A stretch of DNA of 11,832 nt. Origin: an uncultured Clostridia bacterium (GTDB lineage Bacteria > Bacillota > Clostridia > Saccharofermentanales > Saccharofermentanaceae). This document shows positions 6,745-11,832 of the stretch, one piece after another. A program made the translations under genes and the position numbers. Numbering within the stretch: position 1 is the first letter of the stretch; every line of letters begins with the position of its first letter. The stretch is taken from the NCBI GenBank assembly GCA_946405115.1, contig CAMJGB010000039.1:1-11832 (forward strand), read 5' to 3'. The notes beneath the pieces were generated by a model, which saw only the letters and a program-made list of their open reading frames with translations, had not been told where the DNA came from and ran no database searches.

Positions 6745-8622
6745 ATGAAGAAGCACGAGAATCAGAAGGGCAGTCGTAAATGGGTTATCAAGGCGATGAT
6801 AGGATTCATCGCGGTACTTGCCGTGTTGACATTCTTCTCGAACACGATCATGAATATGACAATACCGTTGGTAGTAACTTCGTATGCAATGCGAGGCAAT
6901 CTTGCTTATACCAACAGTGCTACAGCCCAGATTGAGGCTGACGGTCAGGTTGAGGTTAAGGGCCTTGAGGGAAGAACCGTTGACCAGGTTCTTGTTACCA
7001 ACTACGAGACGGTCGCTGAAGGCGACGTCATCATGACTCTCGAGCATGTAGATGATCTTACAGAGCTCACAGATCTTGAGAACCAGTTAAATTCTCTCAT
7101 TCGTGAGCAGGGTTTTGCTGAAAGAACACCTCACCACACAGATTACACAGTTCAGAATACAGCGGTAAGAACAGCTGAGCAGGCTCTTGCCGATGCTCAG
7201 TCACAGCTTAACAGTGCAACTACAAGAGACGAGACTATAGCAGCTGCTCAGCAGGTCTTGAGTGCAAACCAGGCTGCTGTTAATGCTCTTCAGGCTCAGG
7301 TTGCATCTGCTTCCGAAAGCGTAGAGAACATCAATGCCCAGATTGCTGCAGATTATGCAAGAATCGCAGTTATCGACGGAACAGCTACTGCTACTGTTCC
7401 CGGTATGTATGCCGCAAGACCCGGCGTACCTTCTGTTGTAAAGTTCGATCCTGCTGATCCTGCAACTCCGGACGGAGCCGCTGATCCTAACGCCGGTGGC
7501 GATCCCAACGCAGCTGTTGACCCTAATGCCGGTGTAGATCCGAATGCTGGCGGCGATGCAACTACTACAACAACTACTACTGCACCTGCAACAGAGTCAA
7601 CTACAGAGTCCACAACTGCTCCTACAACGGCTCCCACAACACAGCCTACAAGTGCTCCTTCAACAGATACTGCTACTGAGAGACAGAATCTTTTGAATCA
7701 TATCGCTCAGCTTCAGACTCAGCTTGTTGATGCTCAGAACAGACTTGCAGGTTATTCTGCACAGCTTGCTGCTGCACAGCTTGCGGTAACAGATGCACAG
7801 ACTGCTATTACGACAGCACAGGCTCTCCCGAGTACTTATGCTGCTGCCGATGCAGTTGCAGATGCACAGTATGCACTTACTGCTGCTACAATTGCTCTTT
7901 CAGATGCTCAGATCAACGCAGGCATTCAGGCTGACCGTGATGCTGCTGCAATCGAAGACAGAGCTTTGCAGATCGAGGCACTCGAGGCAAAGATCGAGAA
8001 GGTTCGTGCAAGACTTACTACAGATGAGATCGTTGCTCCTGCTGACGGTTATGTGTGCAACATCGCAGTAACTTCAGGAGACAAGCTTTCCGAGGCTGCA
8101 GTTATCTTCGTAATCGTTCCTGAAGATACGACATACTCCATCTCATTCTCATTCTCCACAAACGTTGCTCAGAGCCTTAACGTCGGTCAGGAACTGAACA
8201 GCGACAACTACTATGCAATCAGCAAGATTGTTATCACTAACATCAAGCCTGATCCTAACAACCCGAGAAACCAGAGAATCGTTAAGTGTGCCGTATACTC
8301 CAACTCAACTCTTTGGGTAGGTGAGAGCGTTACGGTTACGGCAGACAGAGGAAACGCCACATTCGATCACGTAGTACCTGCAAGTGCTATCAGTGAGGAT
8401 AATTCCGGTATGTTCGTATATGTCGTAGATAAGTCTACGGGACCTTTGGGCGACAGATATGTTGTAAGAAGAGTAGCCATAAGCGTTGTGGAAAGATCCG
8501 GTGCTTTCGCTGCTATTACCGGTGAAGGTCTCGATAATGCTATGGTAGTTACCAGAAGTGAAGTTCCTCTTCATAACGGCGACAGAGTACGTCTCGAGGA
8601 TTACAGTTCAACTGAAGGCTGA
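6745..8622 (+). CDS. HlyD/MacA-like membrane-fusion (adaptor) protein with low-complexity insert
   Basis: A 625-residue protein anchored by one N-terminal membrane segment (about 14-35), with the rest outside the membrane. The order of parts fits an adaptor of the HlyD/MacA/RND type. First lipoyl half-motif at about 66-100 (VEVKGLEGRTVDQVLV, GDVIMTLE), then a long Ala/Gln-rich helix (about 105-205), an insert (235-310), a second long helix (about 310-425), second lipoyl half-motif (IVAPADGYVCNIAVTSGDKL, 429-448), a beta-barrel region (about 460-535) and a membrane-proximal domain starting at VVPASAI (543-549). In Gram-negative relatives the hairpin tip contacts an outer-membrane channel such as TolC. 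None is expected here, and the tip carries a DPNA-repeat and Thr/Pro-rich insert instead. Family length is usually 350-450 residues. Sits 12 nt after the permease and 11 nt before a MacB-like gene, the usual adaptor partner. GGAGG at 6735-6739 supports the start. Confidence 0.85.
   Translation: MKKHENQKGSRKWVIKAMIGFIAVLAVLTFFSNTIMNMTIPLVVTSYAMRGNLAYTNSATAQIEADGQVEVKGLEGRTVDQVLVTNYETVAEGDVIMTLEHVDDLTELTDLENQLNSLIREQGFAERTPHHTDYTVQNTAVRTAEQALADAQSQLNSATTRDETIAAAQQVLSANQAAVNALQAQVASASESVENINAQIAADYARIAVIDGTATATVPGMYAARPGVPSVVKFDPADPATPDGAADPNAGGDPNAAVDPNAGVDPNAGGDATTTTTTTAPATESTTESTTAPTTAPTTQPTSAPSTDTATERQNLLNHIAQLQTQLVDAQNRLAGYSAQLAAAQLAVTDAQTAITTAQALPSTYAAADAVADAQYALTAATIALSDAQINAGIQADRDAAAIEDRALQIEALEAKIEKVRARLTTDEIVAPADGYVCNIAVTSGDKLSEAAVIFVIVPEDTTYSISFSFSTNVAQSLNVGQELNSDNYYAISKIVITNIKPDPNNPRNQRIVKCAVYSNSTLWVGESVTVTADRGNATFDHVVPASAISEDNSGMFVYVVDKSTGPLGDRYVVRRVAISVVERSGAFAAITGEGLDNAMVVTRSEVPLHNGDRVRLEDYSSTEG
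7483..7674 (+). repeat. DPNA repeats and Thr/Pro-rich tract encoded in the adaptor gene
   Basis: Residues 247-271 of the adaptor contain four tandem DPNAxx hexamers (DPNAGG, DPNAAV, DPNAGV, DPNAGG). Residues 272-310 continue as a Thr-rich tract with short TTES, TAPT and TQPT repeats. In DNA, near-identical 18-bp units (GATCCTAACGCCGGTGGC and variants) are followed by ACT/ACA codon runs. The insert divides the two helices of the predicted hairpin, so it is probably a disordered or extended tip. Such tandem units are prone to copy-number change. Confidence 0.85.
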
Positions 8623-8633
8623 CAGGCGGAATT

Positions 8634-9917
8634 ATGGCATTAAGTAACAGAGCTAAAAGAATAATAAAAAATAATTACTTATCCTTTAGAAGAAAGGCGA
8701 AGAAAGTTTTATTTGCAGTTCCCTTCTGGGTGCTGCTTGTAGGAGTCGCCCTCACTTCTACGGGAATAGGACGTTATATCTATCTTGTAAACATCAGACA
8801 CGATCAGGATATGGCTTCATACTGGACAGCCGATTCCGAAGTACCATACAGACACATGTCCGTATACGGACGCGGCGCTAGACCCGGATCTACGGATACT
8901 CCGCCTTTGTACATCAATCAGTCGGAGTCTTTGAGCAGAAGCGATATCGTAACCATGAGAACATCACTTCAGACTCTTGCCGATTCCGGAAGAAGTTCAT
9001 CAGGTAAGTCCGGTCTTGATGATGACGGAAGACCAAGAGGATGGGAAGACTGCTTCTCGTCTTACCTTACGGGTTCCATCGAGACAGTAGCTTTACCCGA
9101 GGAAACAACTGCCTTTAACATGACTAGTACATGTGACGTAGTCGCAGTTGAAGGCAACTATGCAGTATTCCACCCGTTCAGCTATATGTCAGGAGGCTTC
9201 CTTCCTGAGACTGTAACAGACTCAAGACAGATAGTTCTTAATGACGTTCTTGCATGGAAGTTCTACAAGTCATATGACGTTATCGGCAACAAAGTTAAGC
9301 TTTGGGGCCAGGAGTTCACCATTATCGGTGTAGTAACTGAGCCCAATGACGGCATCGCGAACTCAGCAGGTACGAATAACCCGAGAGTATATGTTTACTT
9401 CACTGCCATGGAGAACTTTGCTCCGCTTACATCACCTGATTCGGTAACGGGCTCCGGATCAAACGGCAACAATTCTTCACAGGCACAGGCTACTCCTACG
9501 CCGGCCGCCGCAGCAGCAGTAACGGGTGCCGCAGGTGCAGCTCAGTCAGGTTCAACCTCAGTTCGCCCGACAATGGCGGTAATGTGCTACGAGGCAATGC
9601 TCCCCGAAGCGGTCCCCGGAGTTGCTAAGAACGACATGAGTTCTTCCGTACCCAACTACAATCCTGCTACACCAAACTTCTACGTAATAAGCAACACGGA
9701 GCGTTTCGGTGTGTTAAGCACATGGCGCTTCATGTGGCCCATAGGCAAAACGCAGTCAGCGCTTTCGGTGTATGACTTCCCTTTCTGGGAGAAGACGGCA
9801 CAGCTTACGCAGCAGCATCTTTTCGCAGATGAGATACTTACCGTAGTAGGCGTTCTTGCTCTTTGTTCCGGCACGGTTATGGCGATACTCCGACACCGTA
9901 AAATGTCTCGAAAATGA
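8634..9917 (+). CDS. MacB-like extracytoplasmic domain protein without ATPase or FtsX core
   Basis: A 427-residue membrane protein with one N-terminal membrane segment (about 26-51), a large extracytoplasmic part and one C-terminal membrane segment (about 399-418) ending in a short basic tail. The middle resembles the MacB periplasmic core domain: a SYMSGGFLPE segment (183-192), QIVLNDVLAWKF (199-210), then SYDVIGNKVKLWGQEFTIIG (213-232) and VYVYF (252-256), matching the usual pattern of a Gly-Gly-Phe turn, restored start of a strand and IGxxV/FxIIGV. Full MacB permeases have three further C-terminal membrane helices and often an ATPase domain; only one helix is present here and no ATPase domain exists. 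A Ser/Ala-rich spacer (271-309) interrupts the domain. It follows the adaptor gene by 11 nt with AGGCGGA at 8624-8630. No coding remnant follows its stop, so it looks like a stable reduced form rather than a recent frameshift. Confidence 0.7.
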   Translation: MALSNRAKRIIKNNYLSFRRKAKKVLFAVPFWVLLVGVALTSTGIGRYIYLVNIRHDQDMASYWTADSEVPYRHMSVYGRGARPGSTDTPPLYINQSESLSRSDIVTMRTSLQTLADSGRSSSGKSGLDDDGRPRGWEDCFSSYLTGSIETVALPEETTAFNMTSTCDVVAVEGNYAVFHPFSYMSGGFLPETVTDSRQIVLNDVLAWKFYKSYDVIGNKVKLWGQEFTIIGVVTEPNDGIANSAGTNNPRVYVYFTAMENFAPLTSPDSVTGSGSNGNNSSQAQATPTPAAAAAVTGAAGAAQSGSTSVRPTMAVMCYEAMLPEAVPGVAKNDMSSSVPNYNPATPNFYVISNTERFGVLSTWRFMWPIGKTQSALSVYDFPFWEKTAQLTQQHLFADEILTVVGVLALCSGTVMAILRHRKMSRK

Positions 9918-9928
9918 AATAATAGGGT

Positions 9929-9986
9929 AAATCCTCCAAAAGTATAATTAGAATCAGGAAAGTATCTAATTATCTTAGGGGGATTT
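9929..9986 (+). promoter_or_regulatory. Leader able to pair the ribosome site, with an overlapping -10 element
   Basis: AAATCCTCC (9929-9937) can pair with GGGGGATTT (9978-9986), which contains the ribosome site of the lipoprotein gene at 9992. Inside it, ATAATTAGA (9944-9952) pairs perfectly with TCTAATTAT (9965-9973) around a 12-nt loop. Together they make a stacked hairpin with a small internal loop, followed by TTTTT (9984-9988), so it could act as a terminator/attenuator for read-through from the transporter cluster or as a translation-blocking leader. A perfect TATAAT (9943-9948) also lies here, with no convincing -35. If it is the real -10, the transcript would begin near 9955 and lack the outer stem. 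The two readings exclude each other for a given transcript. Confidence 0.4.
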
Positions 9987-9991
9987 TTACT

Positions 9992-11152
9992 ATGTTTGGA
10001 AAGAGGAAGAATAAGGTAACTGTAGTTGTTTCCTCTCTGTTGGCCGCAGTCATTCTCATGACTTCGTGTTCGGTCAATTTTGATGGCATAGGAGAGGCTT
10101 TCTCCGATCTTGGAAATAATCTAAGTCAGTCAAGAAACAGGGATGAGGAGACTTCGGAGACCGAAGCAGCTCCTGCTGTTGAGACGGAAGAAACAGTAAT
10201 CCCTGAAGAGACGGAAGAACCTGAGGAGGCGGATCCCACACCGACATCCACTCCCGTACCGACGGCAACACCTACTCCGTCGCCTACGCCTGTTCCTCAG
10301 AGAGTAGATTTTTCCGAATTGACTGAAGACCAGCTTACAGACTCCATAGACATTGAGATGGAAAACTTCTCTGAGTCAGCTCATGCAGAGGACGATGACG
10401 ATATTATTCTTGCAGAGTTTTCCGGAAACAGAGTCCTCATATCATCTGATGAGATCTCAGGTCCCATCACATCCGTTAACCTCATGCTCGATGCATTCTA
10501 CATGGAAGCAGAAGGTATCTATAACAGAGTAGTTAACGAGCAGTATGCAGCTTATGAGCTTGATCCCGAGATGGTTCCCGATACAAAGGAAGTAACGGTA
10601 AATTATGCATATTTCTTTAACGGCAGACTTCTTTGCATAATAATGAACTACTCCGTTACACAGGATGAAGACGTACTTCTTAACAGTACCGAGTACTACA
10701 GATTCGACCTTTATACTGGTCAGATCGTATATTCGGATATGCTGGTCAATAACGTAGACGAGTTCTATGATGCACTTGCCGAGGCAATTGCAGACAGCAC
10801 AAGCAGCCCTGCTGATAAGGCAGAGGATTATGAGATTGAATTCTTTGTTGTTGAAACAGATGATGACGGCGAGTCCGAAGTTACGGCTGCGGTTGTAACT
10901 GATGACGGATTTGAATATTACGTAGTTGAGATCCCCGATCTTTATGACAGCCTTACACGTTATGGAAGGGTAGTCTGGAATGTCACTTTTGTAGAAGTTG
11001 ACGAAGAAGATGTTGACGATGAAGAAGACATCGAAGACGAGGATGAAGAAGACGAGGATGAGGATGAAGATTCTATCGACGAGGACGAGGAAACCTTAGA
11101 AACTGAGGAATCCGAGGACGAAGAGGAAGAAGAGGAGGAAGAAGACCGCTGA
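9992..11152 (+). CDS. Lipoprotein with DUF3298/RsiV-like core and extreme acidic tail
   Basis: A 386-residue exported lipoprotein: basic start, hydrophobic segment (9-23) and lipobox MTSC with Cys26. Residues 50-82 are Glu/Thr-rich and 82-103 are a Pro/Thr linker (TPTSTPVPTATPTPSPTPVP), typical of a spacer through the cell wall. The folded part is about 125-335. Within it VTVNYAYFFNGRLLCIIMNY (201-220) and YYRFDLYTGQIVYSDML (235-251) followed by a helix (VDEFYDALAEAI) resemble the DUF3298 domain found in RsiV-type proteins, where a strand pair leads into F-D-L-x-T-G-x-x-x-x-x-D-L. The last 50 residues (337-386) contain 41 Asp or Glu. The gene has its own leader and ribosome site (GGGGGA, 9978-9983), and a gap of 74 nt to the upstream cluster, so it may be a separate unit. 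Function is unknown; a surface role in cation or cationic peptide binding is only inference. Confidence 0.8.
   Translation: MFGKRKNKVTVVVSSLLAAVILMTSCSVNFDGIGEAFSDLGNNLSQSRNRDEETSETEAAPAVETEETVIPEETEEPEEADPTPTSTPVPTATPTPSPTPVPQRVDFSELTEDQLTDSIDIEMENFSESAHAEDDDDIILAEFSGNRVLISSDEISGPITSVNLMLDAFYMEAEGIYNRVVNEQYAAYELDPEMVPDTKEVTVNYAYFFNGRLLCIIMNYSVTQDEDVLLNSTEYYRFDLYTGQIVYSDMLVNNVDEFYDALAEAIADSTSSPADKAEDYEIEFFVVETDDDGESEVTAAVVTDDGFEYYVVEIPDLYDSLTRYGRVVWNVTFVEVDEEDVDDEEDIEDEDEEDEDEDEDSIDEDEETLETEESEDEEEEEEEEDR
11000..11149 (+). repeat. Purine-rich GAN-codon tract encoding the acidic tail
   Basis: About 150 bp of the + strand is composed almost wholly of GAA, GAG, GAC and GAT codons, with recurring GATGAAGA/GACGAGGA units. 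It encodes the run of Asp/Glu at the C-terminus of the lipoprotein. The strong purine asymmetry and short-unit repetition make it prone to slippage and length variation between strains. Confidence 0.8.
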
Positions 11153-11164
11153 TCGACAGCGGCA

Positions 11165-11228
11165 GGAATGAGTGGGATTGGCTGTACAAAATTAACTCAA
11201 ATTTCACTCACTTTCCTCGGGCATTTTT
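11165..11228 (+). terminator. Possible weak terminator after the acidic-tail lipoprotein gene
   Basis: GGAATGAGTG (11165-11174) pairs with CACTCA (11205-11210) plus TTCC (11213-11216), giving a 10-bp stem with a 2-nt bulge and a 30-nt loop. A TTTTT run (11224-11228) follows after 7 nt. The long loop and the gap before the U-tract make it a poor intrinsic terminator. A competing 5-bp stem (ACAGC 11156-11160 with GCTGT 11181-11185) also exists. Confidence 0.3.
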
Positions 11229-11249
11229 GCACTCCGCACAAAAAATGAT

Positions 11250-11279
11250 TGCAAGAATGTGCAAACTGTTGTAAACTTC
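11250..11279 (+). promoter_or_regulatory. Three 10-bp phased TGYAARM repeats, candidate operator
   Basis: TGCAAGAATG, TGCAAACTGT and TGTAAACTTC start at 11250, 11260 and 11270, one helical turn apart. The TGCAAAC/TGTAAAC units resemble half-sites used by LacI/CcpA-type regulators of sugar genes, although those are usually inverted rather than direct. A loose promoter (TTGCAA 11249-11254, 17 bp, TAAACT 11272-11277; 4 of 6 each) overlaps the repeats. The location is 137 bp upstream of a sugar-type binding protein gene. Regulatory function is inferred. Confidence 0.3.
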
Positions 11280-11332
11280 AATCGTAAGTGTCCATGTTTT
11301 TGGAGCATGCGTGCAACAAAGGCGGATGGAAC

Positions 11333-11407
11333 ACATGGGGCATAAGCCTCATGTAAGTAAACTTAGGTCCTAATTGGACAGAAATAAAACCTTATTTTTT
11401 TAGGAGG
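11333..11407 (+). promoter_or_regulatory. Structured 5' leader of the second binding-protein gene
   Basis: The leader holds several potential structures. ACATGGGGC (11333-11341) pairs with GCCTCATGT (11346-11354) around an AUAA loop, a 9-bp stem with one G-U. A small palindrome TAAGTaaACTTA (11354-11365) follows. GTCC (11367-11370) can pair with GGAC (11376-11379), or TCCTAA (11368-11373) can pair with TTAGGA (11400-11405), which covers most of the AGGAGG ribosome site (11402-11407). The last two pairings are mutually exclusive. No known riboswitch class was recognised. Confidence 0.35.
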
Positions 11408-11415
11408 CAAAAACA

Positions 11416-11832
11416 ATGAAGACAAAGAAGATTATTGCTTTGATGTTGTCATTGGCAATGGTTCTCGGTGTTGCTGCTTGTACAGATACTCCGGCTGAGA
11501 CAGCTGGTTCTGCTGCAGATACAGCTGCTGAGACAACAGCTACACCCGCTGATGAGACAGAGGCACCTGCAGAGACAATCTCTCAGGTAGTTGAGGTTTC
11601 TGAGTACAACGAGTTGGCTATTGCTGATGTTGCTGATGAGGATGATGAAGTTGTCGTTTATGGATTCAACGAGGAAGTTAAGAACCTCATCGAGACATAC
11701 TCTGACATCACTGTTCGTTACGAGCAGCAGTCCTCTGACACAATCCAGCAGGTACTTGACAACGTTCTCGCTTCTGGTGAGGATGCTCCTGACATGTTTG
11801 CATGCGATGCAGACTATGCTAGAAAGTACATG
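11416..11832 (+). CDS. Second sugar-type substrate-binding lipoprotein (5' part only)
   Basis: The first 139 residues are present and the gene runs off the window. The signal peptide MKTKKIIALMLSLAMVLGVA leads to lipobox VAAC with Cys22, so the product is a membrane-anchored lipoprotein. Residues 23-60 are an Ala/Thr/Glu/Pro-rich linker. From about 78 (EVVVYGFNEEVKNLIETY) the sequence follows the opening of family 1 extracellular solute-binding proteins: a first strand, a helix, ITVRYEQQSS, IQQVLDNVLASGEDAPDMFACDADYARKYM. A perfect AGGAGG (11402-11407) lies 8 nt before the ATG. Threonine is written almost only as ACA and glutamate mostly as GAG, a biased pattern suggesting strong expression. 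Unlike the binding protein at 2234 it has no large N-terminal extra domain in the part seen. It probably opens another importer operon to the right. Confidence 0.88.
   Translation, partial: MKTKKIIALMLSLAMVLGVAACTDTPAETAGSAADTAAETTATPADETEAPAETISQVVEVSEYNELAIADVADEDDEVVVYGFNEEVKNLIETYSDITVRYEQQSSDTIQQVLDNVLASGEDAPDMFACDADYARKYM

Noticed and set aside
7353..7637. A - strand frame rich in Val and Ala opposite the adaptor insert
   Set aside because: It is the antisense of the DPNA and Thr repeats, which produces a long open frame by composition alone.
7483..7674. CRISPR-like or mobile-element repeat
   Set aside because: The repeats are in-frame codon repeats with no spacers, palindromic repeat units or flanking terminal repeats.
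9918..9991. Frameshifted remainder of the MacB-like gene after its stop
   Set aside because: The 74 nt before the next gene are AT-rich and regulatory in look, with no hydrophobic coding continuation in any frame.
11168..11248. A 26-codon ORF (MSGIGCTKLTQ...) in the intergenic region
   Set aside because: AGGA lies directly against its ATG with no spacing, it overlaps the possible terminator stem and has no recognisable features.

Overview
The window looks like chromosomal DNA of a low-to-mid GC Gram-positive anaerobe, most likely a Clostridia member of the Oscillospiraceae/Lachnospiraceae kind. The signs are three lipoproteins with clean lipoboxes, strong GGAGG-type ribosome binding sites, frequent AGA arginine codons, Thr/Pro/Glu-rich linkers after the lipid anchor, and MalF/MalG-type permeases with no dedicated ATPase gene nearby. 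This assignment is an inference from style, not from a marker gene.

Layout: at the left end a D-2-hydroxyacid (glycerate-type) dehydrogenase is read leftward (90-1040) and ends just before a hairpin (34-71). A short divergent promoter region (1041-1140) separates it from a rightward block. That block starts with a divergent CbiG-like protein (1141-2202). It is followed by a tight five-gene cluster with gaps of 3-12 nt: an unusually large substrate-binding lipoprotein with an extra N-terminal, possibly beta-propeller-like domain (2234-4648), two MalF/MalG-type permeases (4660-5673 and 5677-6732), a HlyD/MacA-like membrane-fusion (adaptor) protein with a low-complexity insert at the predicted hairpin tip (6745-8622), and a MacB-like protein reduced to one TM, the extracytoplasmic domain and one more TM (8634-9917). 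A separate lipoprotein with a DUF3298/RsiV-like core and an extremely acidic C-terminal tail follows (9992-11152). The window closes with the start of a second sugar-type substrate-binding lipoprotein (11416 onward, cut by the window edge), behind a 263-nt intergenic region with repeats and hairpins.

How the genes may work together: the binding protein and two permeases form the core of an ABC importer of the carbohydrate family, which in Gram-positives commonly borrows a shared MsmX-type ATPase encoded elsewhere. The unusual part is that an adaptor and an ATPase-less MacB-like ectodomain protein, normally parts of export or mechanotransmission machines, are joined to the importer in one apparent transcription unit. 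This five-gene cluster is the best candidate for an undescribed system here. The two lipoprotein genes at the right have leaders that can be folded so that the Shine-Dalgarno sequence is paired.
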